In this document: piece after piece, positions 24,762 to 32,688 of the stretch
How positions within the stretch are numbered: position 1 is the first letter of the stretch
Layout of the letters: every line of letters starts with the position of its first letter
DNA from: WRGT01 sp964450405
GTDB lineage: Bacteria > Spirochaetota > UBA4802 > UBA5550
DNA length: 64,000 nucleotides
NCBI GenBank assembly: GCA_964450405.1
Contig: CAYVCQ010000025.1
Coordinates: forward strand, 1 to 64,000
Direction of reading: 5' to 3'
Made by a program: the position numbers and the translations under genes
Notes under the pieces: model-generated
Databases searched by the model: none
Seen by the model: only the letters and a program-made list of their open reading frames with translations
What the model was told of the DNA's origin: nothing

Positions 24762-25337
24762 ATGAAGAAAAAAAATTATATTATACTCTCCATTGTTGCA
24801 ATGACATCATTACTCATTGCTTCATGCGAATCAACCGACAAGAAAGAAGACACACCGGTTGTTAAAGCTTTCGGTGCTGGAACAAACTGTGTAGAAGGCG
24901 ATTGTCTTAACGGTAAAGGAAAAGTTAAATTCGCTAAAGGTGAAGAATATACCGGCGATTTTACCACAAATAAAGTTAACGGCAGCGGCGTAATGGTATG
25001 GCCAAACGGTGCTAAATATGAAGGCACTTATGCCGAGAACAAACGTGACGGTAAGGGTTCCTATACTTTCAGTAACGGAGATTCCTATATCGGTGACTAC
25101 AAAAGCAACCTGAAAAACGGCACCGGCGAATATAAGTGGAAAGATGGCGATTCTTATAGCGGTGAATGGAAAGATGGAAAACAGAACGGCAAGGGAACTT
25201 ACAAATGGGCTACCGGAGTAATATATGCCGGCGAGTGGAAAGATGGAATGCTCGATGGTAAAGGAACTCTAACATGGCCTGATACTTCTAAAGTTTCCGG
25301 TGTTTTCGAAAAGAACAAACTTGTAAGCGAACAGTAA
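24762..25337 (+). CDS. MORN-repeat lipoprotein
   Basis: A 191-residue protein with a clear lipoprotein signal (lipobox LIASC, Cys about residue 22), a short linker, then five to six 23-residue MORN repeats (about residues 60-180). As in the MORN protein at 2871-3458, the repeats are introduced by a Cys pair (CVEGDC) followed by NGKG. AGGAGG is placed ideally before the ATG and a strong terminator follows, so it is an independent and well-translated gene. Probably an outer-membrane or periplasmic scaffold. Confidence 0.87.
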   Translation: MKKKNYIILSIVAMTSLLIASCESTDKKEDTPVVKAFGAGTNCVEGDCLNGKGKVKFAKGEEYTGDFTTNKVNGSGVMVWPNGAKYEGTYAENKRDGKGSYTFSNGDSYIGDYKSNLKNGTGEYKWKDGDSYSGEWKDGKQNGKGTYKWATGVIYAGEWKDGMLDGKGTLTWPDTSKVSGVFEKNKLVSEQ

Positions 25338-25355
25338 CATCAAAAAAATAGATTT

Positions 25356-25385
25356 AAAAAACCCCTCATTTCGAGGGGTTTTTTT
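25356..25385 (+). terminator. Strong rho-independent terminator
   Basis: AAAAAACCCCTC (25356-25367) pairs with GAGGGGTTTTTT (25373-25384) around the loop ATTTC. The stem is perfect and the flanks are A- and T-rich, so it can work in both directions, here mainly for the MORN lipoprotein gene. Confidence 0.9.
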
Positions 25386-25462
25386 AGCTCATAAAAATCG
25401 TAACTATTCATAAACTGATTGAAGTAATAATTACTTATAGTTCTTAACTCTGTTGCAAAAAA

Positions 25463-26524
25463 TCAAACCCATTTTTTCTTTTTAAAAATAATAAACATAG
25501 TAATTCCTATCACAGCCATCATACCAAGTACAAAAAAATAACCATTATACCATTCCGTTTCAGGCATGCGTTTGAAATTCATTCCGTAAACACCAGCAAT
25601 AAAAGTTAGAGGAATGAAAATAGTGGAGATGAGAGTCAGTACTTTCATTACCTCATTCATTCTGTTGCTTATACCTGACAAATAAATATCCAGAAGCCCT
25701 GACATAAAATCCCTGTATGCTTCAACTGTATCAATTACTTCAATTGCATGATCATAGGCGTCTCTTAGATTAAAAACAATTGAATCCTGAATAAAATCAT
25801 TCTCAGGCCTAATCATTAAACCAAGAACATCCCTCAGCGGCCATATACTTTTTTTAATCATGAGCGTATCTCTTTTCAGATCGTGAATTCTTCTAAGTGT
25901 ATGATCATCGGGAGAAGTGAGAACCTCCTCCTCAATTTTCTCTATTCTATCTCCTATTTTTTCAAGAACGATAAAATAATTATCAGCAATGTAATCTATA
26001 AGAGAATATGTGAGATAATCAGTACCCATTTTTCTTATTTTATTCTTTTTTCTTATACGGTCACGAAGCGGCTCAAAATCATCCCCCTGCTTCTCCTGAA
26101 ACGAAAAAAGAATCCTTGAATTAAAAACTATACTTACCTGTTCTGTTTCTATCTCGCCGGTCTTACTGTTAATCGTGAGCATCTTCAGAACAATATAAAT
26201 ATAATCACCGTAATCCTCAATTTTGGGACGCTGGTTCGAGTTTACAATATCTTCAAGAATTAGGGTGTCTATTCCATAATGAGTTCCAATCTGTTCAATC
26301 ATCTTAACATCATGAATACCGTCAAAATTAATCCACTCTACAGCAAGATCATTAGTACTTGTAAAAAGTTCTTCCAGAGTAATTCCTTTATCTTCAACAT
26401 AACTGGCTTCATCGTAACAGCATCTGGTGATTACAACATCTGAAGTTATATCTCTTCCTATATGAATTAGTGTCCCTGGAGGAACACCGCTCTTTTTACT
26501 TCTTCTGCTTACATGGATTTTCAT
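25463..26524 (-). CDS. corA: CorA-type magnesium/divalent cation transporter
   Basis: A 353-residue protein with a long cytosolic N-terminal domain and two C-terminal membrane helices. The selectivity motif YGMNF lies just after the first helix (about residues 314-318), followed by the acidic periplasmic loop MPETEW. The stalk helix has the usual heptad-rich sequence (EKIGDRIEKIEEEVLT). It works as an inner-membrane pentameric Mg2+ channel, possibly also taking Co2+ or Ni2+. The ATG at 26524 begins MKIHVSRRSKKSG. It is 95 bases downstream of the thioesterase gene. Confidence 0.95.
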   Translation of the reverse strand: MKIHVSRRSKKSGVPPGTLIHIGRDITSDVVITRCCYDEASYVEDKGITLEELFTSTNDLAVEWINFDGIHDVKMIEQIGTHYGIDTLILEDIVNSNQRPKIEDYGDYIYIVLKMLTINSKTGEIETEQVSIVFNSRILFSFQEKQGDDFEPLRDRIRKKNKIRKMGTDYLTYSLIDYIADNYFIVLEKIGDRIEKIEEEVLTSPDDHTLRRIHDLKRDTLMIKKSIWPLRDVLGLMIRPENDFIQDSIVFNLRDAYDHAIEVIDTVEAYRDFMSGLLDIYLSGISNRMNEVMKVLTLISTIFIPLTFIAGVYGMNFKRMPETEWYNGYFFVLGMMAVIGITMFIIFKKKKWV

Positions 26525-26619
26525 AGATTTACCTCAACCATTCAATTGCGAACACTGTGCATGTCCGTCACTACAAACATCCGGCTGGAGAATTTGCATA
26601 GATATAAATTTACATCACA

Positions 26620-27039
26620 TTACTTATGATAGGCAAGCCCTTCTCCGCTGGCAATAATCTTGTCACTATTTCCTCTGGCTACAATACTCCAGACACTGAC
26701 CTTGTTACCCAAATTAACTGGAGTAGCCTCTGCAAATATCTTTTCACCATCAATTGCACCGGAAATGTAATTGATTGAAAAATTCAGCGACACAGCCATA
26801 TTCCCCGTCGAATTTGATGCAACAGCAAAAGCTTGATCCATCACTGCATATATGATTGCACCATGTGCTCTCTCCACTGCATTTAAAAACTCAGGTTTAA
26901 TTGTAATAGAACATCTTGCATAACCCGAACGTACTTCATCTGCCTCAATGCCAAGAAATCTGGCCATGGGATCCTTAGCAACAACATCTTTCGCATAACA
27001 CACAGGATCTTTTATATGACTTTCCATTTTTTTCTCCAT
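26620..27039 (-). CDS. Hotdog-fold thioesterase (PaaI type)
   Basis: A 139-residue hotdog protein. GAIIYAVMDQAFAVAS is the family's active-site segment (HGG/HGA...D), and SLNFSINYISGA is the conserved central strand. Members hydrolyse acyl-CoA thioesters such as phenylacetyl-CoA; the substrate here is unknown. The ATG at 27039 abuts the TAA of the upstream radical SAM gene (TAAATG), and a second Met four codons on (MESHIKD) is possible. Last gene of the thiD2-thiE run. Confidence 0.85.
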   Translation of the reverse strand: MEKKMESHIKDPVCYAKDVVAKDPMARFLGIEADEVRSGYARCSITIKPEFLNAVERAHGAIIYAVMDQAFAVASNSTGNMAVSLNFSINYISGAIDGEKIFAEATPVNLGNKVSVWSIVARGNSDKIIASGEGLAYHK

Positions 27040-28335
27040 TTATTTTTTTAAAGGGGGATTATAATACCCCAGTCTCATCTTTGGATATTTATCTCTCAGC
27101 ATATTAATCAGATTTACTATTCCGATTGCATCTTCATCGGCAAAACCTGTTTTATCAAAGTAATAGTCCGGATCAATATTCATATTTCTTGTCTGTATCA
27201 TTGAAACAGGATATCTGTCAAGGAAACGTATAAGACTTTCAACTTCACTTACCGAGTCTGTAAACCCCGGCATAAAAAAAAGATTAATTGATACAAATAT
27301 ACCGCTTTCAATTGCAATTTCAACAGTTTTCATAACATCCTTGAAATTATAATTAACCGGGCGATGGTATGATGTATAATACTTTTCAGTGGGAGAATTC
27401 AAACTCACTCTGATAGAATCAAGTCCTGACGAAATAAGTTTCTTCACAACATCCGGTCTTGAACCGTTTGTATTTACGTTTATTGTTCCGCGATCTGTCT
27501 GCTCTCTCACTTTAATTATTGATTCTGCAAGATCATCTCCGCGAAGAAGCGGTTCGCCCTCGCACCCCTGACCAAAACTGGCAACTCCATATTCCACTCT
27601 TTCAAGATGGTGAACAATCATCTGGGAAATCTCCAGAGGCGTCGGTGCAAACTCAAGTCTGAACTGGGACTGACAGAAACCAGATTCCTCCTCCTGAAAA
27701 GAGAGGCAACCTAAACAATCTGCGTTACATGCCGGACTGGTCGGTACAGGACATTCATATCTCCCCATAAAAAAATTTCTGGCACAGAGACAGTTATATT
27801 CAGTTGAACAGATACTGAGCTGATTCACCAGCCTATTCTCCGGGAAAAGTTCCTTTGTCTTTTTTATACCACGGGCAAGTCCCTTATGGTCTTCGTGGAG
27901 ATGCGGATCAGAACGCGGATCTTCATCAATTCTCATTGCCGGCACATAAAATTCATCATCTTTAAGCACCACTCCTGAATATGCCCATAACGGCAATGTC
28001 ACAGCATTGCTGTTTCTTTCAAAGGCTGGAAGTTTTGTTCTGAGATATCCAGACGCAAGAAAAGCTGAAACAGCATTTATCGGATCTCCATCGGGAGTTT
28101 CTTTAATGGCTTTGAAACCTTCAGATGTTGAAGATACCGGGCACCGGTCCGGAAGTGTAAACATGTAGCTGCCGTATGGAAGTTTTATCAGTTCACTCTC
28201 ATCAACATCGACAAATCTGAAACCGGATCTGAATGCAGCGGGAGCATCGGGATAGTCATATATATTACCCTCTTTGCCATCGTCATTCATTTCAGAAAAA
28301 AGCATAATGCTCATCTGTTGTTCACTATGCTCCAT
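27040..28335 (-). CDS. Radical SAM protein with extra N-terminal cysteines
   Basis: A 431-residue radical SAM enzyme. The cluster motif is C203-N-A-D-C207-L-G-C210. Four further cysteines (C176, C182, C184, C195) lie just before it and may bind another cluster. The first 170 residues are a separate domain I do not recognise. After the motif come FGQGCEGEPLL, INVNTNGS and VSLNSP, typical of the TIM-barrel strands of radical SAM proteins acting on proteins or cofactors. The N-terminus overlaps the upstream small gene by 11 bases and the stop abuts the thioesterase start. The substrate is unknown. Confidence 0.85.
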   Translation of the reverse strand: MEHSEQQMSIMLFSEMNDDGKEGNIYDYPDAPAAFRSGFRFVDVDESELIKLPYGSYMFTLPDRCPVSSTSEGFKAIKETPDGDPINAVSAFLASGYLRTKLPAFERNSNAVTLPLWAYSGVVLKDDEFYVPAMRIDEDPRSDPHLHEDHKGLARGIKKTKELFPENRLVNQLSICSTEYNCLCARNFFMGRYECPVPTSPACNADCLGCLSFQEEESGFCQSQFRLEFAPTPLEISQMIVHHLERVEYGVASFGQGCEGEPLLRGDDLAESIIKVREQTDRGTINVNTNGSRPDVVKKLISSGLDSIRVSLNSPTEKYYTSYHRPVNYNFKDVMKTVEIAIESGIFVSINLFFMPGFTDSVSEVESLIRFLDRYPVSMIQTRNMNIDPDYYFDKTGFADEDAIGIVNLINMLRDKYPKMRLGYYNPPLKK

Positions 28336-28555
28336 TTTTTTTCATCCTGCAGATTTCATTTTCAACATGCTTTATTCTTTTTGACATGTGTTTCTGTTCC
28401 TTTTTCAATCTCTTATAGTCTGAATTGTGTCTTATCTCAGTAATAGTGTAATTATCTGCCATCAGTTTAAGCTTCAATTCAAGTCTTTCCGCTCTGGCTT
28501 TTCGCCATTTTTCTCGGAGAATATCTCTCCCGGCAATCAGCTCCCCGATATTCAT
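28325..28555 (-). CDS. Small coiled-coil protein of unknown function
   Basis: A 76-residue, highly charged protein predicted to be almost entirely helical (EKWRKARAERLELKLKLM..., then KRLKKEQKHMSKRIKHVE). There is no signal peptide and no recognised family. It overlaps thiD2-thiE by 4 bases upstream and the radical SAM gene by 11 bases downstream, so it is tightly coupled to both. That packing supports a real gene despite its size. Confidence 0.65.
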   Translation of the reverse strand: MNIGELIAGRDILREKWRKARAERLELKLKLMADNYTITEIRHNSDYKRLKKEQKHMSKRIKHVENEICRMKKNGA

Positions 28556-29607
28556 TCAGTCACTCTGTACGATTTAATAATACTCTCAAGCCTTTTTGTA
28601 TTCTCTGAGATTTTTCCATCCTTCAGCAACGCGGATATTACACAGAGAGATGAAACTCCAACCTCCATCAGAGCTCCTGCATTAGTCTCAGTTATTCCGC
28701 CTATTGCAACAACAGGCTTATCTGTTTTGCTGCAGATTTCCCGTACAATATCAATTCCTATACCATCAAGCATTGACCCGTCTTTTGAGGACGTTGAGAA
28801 AACCGGACCAACAGCAATATAGTCAGCATCATATCCGGCAAGAGCTTCATCGGCATTAATTGTGGAAATCCCCGTAACAAGTCCATTACCGGAGATAGAA
28901 CGCGCCATTGCGACGGGAATGTCATCCTGCCCAAAATGAACACCATGTGCACAGGAAAGCATCGCAATATCGACTCTATCGTTCACTATAAAAATCGTAT
29001 TATTATCTCTGCAGATATTTGAAATTTTCGAAGCAATAGAAAGAAAATCTCTATCCTTAACGTTTTTCATTCTCAATTGAATTATTTCCGCACCGGAGGT
29101 TGATAGAATCCTTGCAGTTTCCTCCATCTGGTGTACTGGAACAAATCCTGAATCAATAATTGCATATAACGAAAATCTGAACCTCTGCATCAGTGAATTC
29201 TTTTCTATAATATCCCATCCTCTTTTTTCAAGATCATACAGCGAAAACCGTATCTCCTGAAAGCCGTTTGCGATATCTGAATTAATGCTTTTTGAAAACT
29301 CCTCAATCACTCTCGATGCTTCAATTGCTCTCCGTATATTTGACCTGAATATATCGGCTGCACCTTCCCGCATCATCTCAGAAGAGGTATTAACAAATTT
29401 CTGTTCATCCTTTGAAATATCTCTTGCTGCAAGTAGTGAGCTCGACGGTATAGAAGAAATAACTGCCGTTATTTTATGGCGGAGATTTTTAAACTCGGCA
29501 GATATTATATTTTTTATACTGAATCTGAATATATCCTCACAGACCCGTATCCCTTCAATAGATCTGTTTATATTAGCATCTATAGCTGCATAGATTCCAG
29601 GATTCAT
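28552..29607 (-). CDS. thiE: ThiD2-ThiE fusion: HMP-P kinase / thiamin phosphate synthase
   Basis: A 351-residue two-domain protein. Residues 1-130 resemble ThiD2 (DAN(I/L)NRSxEGIRVCED, AARDISKDE, NIRRAIEASRVIEEFSK), a monofunctional hydroxymethylpyrimidine-phosphate kinase family often fused to ThiE. Residues 145-345 are ThiE: LYAIIDS, IIQLRMKN, IFIVNDRVDIA, GVHFGQDD, AVGPVFSTSSK and VAIGGIT. The protein would make HMP-PP and join it to thiazole phosphate to give thiamin phosphate. With thiC at 32689 it covers the pyrimidine branch; no thiazole genes are in the window. First gene of a four-gene overlapping run. Confidence 0.88.
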   Translation of the reverse strand: MNPGIYAAIDANINRSIEGIRVCEDIFRFSIKNIISAEFKNLRHKITAVISSIPSSSLLAARDISKDEQKFVNTSSEMMREGAADIFRSNIRRAIEASRVIEEFSKSINSDIANGFQEIRFSLYDLEKRGWDIIEKNSLMQRFRFSLYAIIDSGFVPVHQMEETARILSTSGAEIIQLRMKNVKDRDFLSIASKISNICRDNNTIFIVNDRVDIAMLSCAHGVHFGQDDIPVAMARSISGNGLVTGISTINADEALAGYDADYIAVGPVFSTSSKDGSMLDGIGIDIVREICSKTDKPVVAIGGITETNAGALMEVGVSSLCVISALLKDGKISENTKRLESIIKSYRVTE

Positions 29608-29641
29608 TATCTCTCCAGGATCATAAAAATTAAATTCATTG

Positions 29642-30361
29642 TCAGCTCCATTGATATATTACAAGAGATGGAAGAATTACAGCAGCAGTTTCAGCCCTCA
29701 AATGAGTCGTTCCAAAATTTACCGGCACCCAGCTTTTATCTGATGCAGAACTGATTTCCTGATCGGTGAATCCACCTTCAGGACCAACGAGCAGACTAAC
29801 TGTTTCAGGCTTTTCCGAAGAAGATAAATAGTCGCGTAATTCTGTTACCGCTCCCGGATGCGCCAGAAGCTTCATCACTGAATTGTCTTTTTTTATTGCG
29901 TCGGAAAATGTTAATGGATAGTCAATTTCGGGGATATTGTTTCTAAAACATTGTTTGGCCGCACCGGAAATTATCTTACTCCATCGTTCGTGCTTTACAT
30001 CAATCTTCTTAGCCGGATCCGGCACAGTGCGGGAGGAGATAACTGGTATTATGCGGTTAACACCCACTTCGACAGCCTTCTGAAGAACAAATTCAAAGTT
30101 TCCACCTTTAATCAGCGCCATATAGAGAGATATATCAACAGTATCCTCGACGGAACCTGTTTGCTCCAGCAGAGTTAGGATAATCTCAGCCCGGCCGATT
30201 TCCTTAATTCTCGCTGTATAGCCTTTTCCGTTTTCAGTTCTTAATCTTAACAGATCTCCGGATTTTGCTCTTCTAACATTTATAAGATGATGGCAATCTT
30301 CGCCATGTATTACGGCTCTGGTTCCATCAATATCCGTATCTTTAATAAAAAATTGCGGCAC
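29642..30361 (-). CDS. rsmE: 16S rRNA m3U1498 methyltransferase
   Basis: A 239-residue SPOUT-class methyltransferase. The N-terminal PUA-like part contains HGEDCHHLINVRR. The C-terminal knot has LLVGPEGGFTDQE and LRAETAAVILP, the SAM-binding loops of RsmE. It methylates U1498 of 16S rRNA. The start is a GTG at 30361, one base after the TAG of the upstream LolA-like gene, so the two are coupled. Confidence 0.95.
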   Translation of the reverse strand: MPQFFIKDTDIDGTRAVIHGEDCHHLINVRRAKSGDLLRLRTENGKGYTARIKEIGRAEIILTLLEQTGSVEDTVDISLYMALIKGGNFEFVLQKAVEVGVNRIIPVISSRTVPDPAKKIDVKHERWSKIISGAAKQCFRNNIPEIDYPLTFSDAIKKDNSVMKLLAHPGAVTELRDYLSSSEKPETVSLLVGPEGGFTDQEISSASDKSWVPVNFGTTHLRAETAAVILPSLVIYQWS

Positions 30362-30362
30362 A

Positions 30363-31127
30363 CTACTCCCCTAACTTTTCCGGTCTGAAAATCTCTCCGC
30401 TATATTTTATCGTTTCATCAAACTTTGTCATACTTAGTATGCTGACAGTTCCGTCCTTGATGTTCAGCATATCATATCTTATGGGAATAATTCTTCCGTC
30501 TTTTTCCATCGTTTTTGCAATAGAGAGGAATTTAAATATTACTTTATCTCTGTCGTGATAATCAATCCGCAAAGGAATATATTTATCAACAGAAACATAC
30601 ATGAAGAGGACTCCATATTCACTTCCGTCAAATATCGGGTCAAGCGTGAGTTTATAACACTCTACTCCCTTAATCAGAGTCTTACCGGTAATCCTAGCAT
30701 TATAATTACTCTGAAAATCAGCGTTTGAAAGATCTATAAAAGAATAATTTGTAGACATCAGTCTGTCGTATTTATCAATACCCATTTTATGCGAGAGTTT
30801 AATTGAGTGTATATTGTAAACCCAGATATCCTCCCCGCCCATATTGTAAAGAACCTTAAAACTTTCACCTCTGGAACTGCTGCTGTAAAAAAATAGAAAA
30901 TCATTCCGCGCAATATCACCCTTGAATTCTATATCAAATGATTTGCCGTCAGGAGTAATATGCTTCAGCCTCCCCTGTATCTCACCCTCCGGATACTGCA
31001 TAATTCTATCTACTCGCGCAAGTATACCCTGCGCCGTTATCTCGACAGTATCCTTCTTCTGTGAGAATGCCGGTTCATAGATTACTGTGTTTGCAGTGAG
31101 TATTATTAAAAAAAGTATTCTTTTCAT
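30363..31127 (-). CDS. LolA-like outer-membrane lipoprotein-sorting protein
   Basis: A 254-residue exported protein with a signal peptide (about residues 1-22, ending EPAFS). The mature part has the fold pattern of the LolA-like family (PF17131 type): a half-barrel of antiparallel strands with LYNMGGEDIWVYNIHSIKL and YVSVDKYIPLRIDYHD. It would shuttle lipoproteins or lipids through the periplasm. It is one of three LolA-like genes in the window (also 42035-42781 and 51178-51780). It is coupled to rsmE by a 1-base gap and preceded by a methyltransferase gene 21 bases upstream. Confidence 0.82.
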   Translation of the reverse strand: MKRILFLIILTANTVIYEPAFSQKKDTVEITAQGILARVDRIMQYPEGEIQGRLKHITPDGKSFDIEFKGDIARNDFLFFYSSSSRGESFKVLYNMGGEDIWVYNIHSIKLSHKMGIDKYDRLMSTNYSFIDLSNADFQSNYNARITGKTLIKGVECYKLTLDPIFDGSEYGVLFMYVSVDKYIPLRIDYHDRDKVIFKFLSIAKTMEKDGRIIPIRYDMLNIKDGTVSILSMTKFDETIKYSGEIFRPEKLGE

Positions 31128-31148
31128 TTCATTTAATTAGAGCGACAG

Positions 31149-31922
31149 TTAAATTTTTCTTCTCATAAATACGCCGGTGAAATATGGAAGAGTTATACTC
31201 CTTCCATTCAGTTTATATATTTCAGTTAATGTCGCACTGTTATCAACTATAAACTTCTCTGCATCATCTGAATTTATCTCGCCATAAAGACCTGCAATAT
31301 GATTTTTAATCTCATCTATATTATAATCAAAATGTTCAATCTTACCTTTAACAAATGAAAAATCCTTGAGATTCATAAATGTTTTTAAATCATCTTTCAG
31401 ATAATAGTCATTATGCAGAGGGAATATAATTCTCATAAAATCATCATATGATCCTTCAACATCTTCATCATCAAGAACTATGCCTGCAAAAAGAAACTGA
31501 GCATCAAACTGAAGGGCTCTTTTTATTTCATCTACAACCGGAGCTGTTTCCTGAAAATCAAGATTGTCAATTGATATAATCAGATCTGCAGCATAATAAT
31601 CTATCGGGAAATTTACAAAATCCCCATTAATAAAGCCGATATCTTTAATTTTCTGATTATCACTATTCTTCTTTATAAAGTCCTCTATAATTTTTAAAGA
31701 GGGTTCAACCACTACAAGTTTTATATCTTTTTTATTTTGTATTAAATCGAGTATTATTCTGCCGGATCCAAGACCTGCTTTAACTACTACTTTTGGTTTA
31801 TATGTATCAATGACATCATTGATTTTATCCATGACCATTCCATGTCTGAATTCGGGCTCAATAAAAAAAACCTTGCCATATTCATAAATACTCCATTCCT
31901 GCAACTGCTTCAATCTATCCAT
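31149..31922 (-). CDS. SAM-dependent methyltransferase
   Basis: A 257-residue class I methyltransferase. KAGLGSGRIILDL (about residues 46-58) is a variant of motif I, LVVVEPSLKII carries the acidic SAM ribose ligand, and LIISIDNLDF is the post-II motif. The substrate is unknown. It leads the methyltransferase-lolA-rsmE run, whose promoter must lie in the 766-base gap shared with thiC. Confidence 0.75.
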   Translation of the reverse strand: MDRLKQLQEWSIYEYGKVFFIEPEFRHGMVMDKINDVIDTYKPKVVVKAGLGSGRIILDLIQNKKDIKLVVVEPSLKIIEDFIKKNSDNQKIKDIGFINGDFVNFPIDYYAADLIISIDNLDFQETAPVVDEIKRALQFDAQFLFAGIVLDDEDVEGSYDDFMRIIFPLHNDYYLKDDLKTFMNLKDFSFVKGKIEHFDYNIDEIKNHIAGLYGEINSDDAEKFIVDNSATLTEIYKLNGRSITLPYFTGVFMRRKI

Positions 31923-32130
31923 AAACCTGCCCTTATATTCAATTTAATAAATTTTAACAAAAAATGTATTTTCTGAGACTTCAAAAATTGCTTCTTTATC
32001 CCGTATTTTATTTAACAAACTTCACAATTACGAATAACCAGACTATTCTCTTAACGATAATAATATGTTCAATTAAAATATTATCAAAGATAAAAAAAGA
32101 GTAACTACTTAAAAACAGCGGGTAACTATG

Positions 32131-32190
32131 GATTCCACTGCGCCTAAGACCAGCGGAGACAAAATACAACTGTTTTTTGAGCAGTTATTC
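32131..32190 (+). repeat. Intergenic repeat family, copy B
   Basis: It matches copy A in the blocks CCACTGCGCCTAAGACC, GAGACAAAATACAACTG and TTTTTTGAGCAGTTATT. It lies in the long divergent gap between the methyltransferase gene and thiC, about 500 bases before thiC. Apart from this and copy C, the gap 31923-32688 shows no gene and no recognisable TPP riboswitch. Confidence 0.6.
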
Positions 32191-32552
32191 AATCACTCTA
32201 AAAAAAATTTGCATCAGTTTAACAATAACAAAAAATGAGTACTTTGTAATTTTTTTTTGTTAACTCTGCAAATACATACTATCTTAATAAATAACTGACA
32301 GTTATAATGTATTTTCACAAAAAACATCCCTGCAAATGATGATTGTAAAATAATCCTGGTAATAGTCATATATATATGCTGCCGTAAAAGCAGCTCTATT
32401 AAAACCGTTGCAATACAGATTCCAAAAGTTAAGTTACAAAAATGAAGTGTTATAGAATTATTATTGACACTCATAGATTAAGAATTTAAATACCCATATA
32501 ATGCCCGAAGCCATAATAATATTTGCAAGAACTCATAAACTGATGGTAAAAT

Positions 32553-32612
32553 CGTTCTCCGCTGCTGCTGAGGCCCGGTGAAAACAAAATGCCACTGATT
32601 TTTGAACAATTA
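32553..32612 (+). repeat. Intergenic repeat family, copy C
   Basis: Conserved blocks CTGCTGAGGCCCGG, AAACAAAATGCCACTG and TTTTTGAACAATTAT match copies A and B in order and spacing. It sits about 80 bases upstream of thiC. Two copies upstream of the same gene suggest that either the gap collects this element or the element has a regulatory use. Confidence 0.6.
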
Positions 32613-32688
32613 TAAATATTTAAATCCGCAATAACTAAACCGGGTAGTAAATTACAATAAATATAATATATCAGGTAAACATACAAAA

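Noticed and set aside
32500..32688. TPP riboswitch before thiC
   Set aside because: CTGAGG at about 32568 is superficially like the CTGAGA core, but the downstream ACCTGATCTGG-like helix is missing and the bases belong to repeat copy C.
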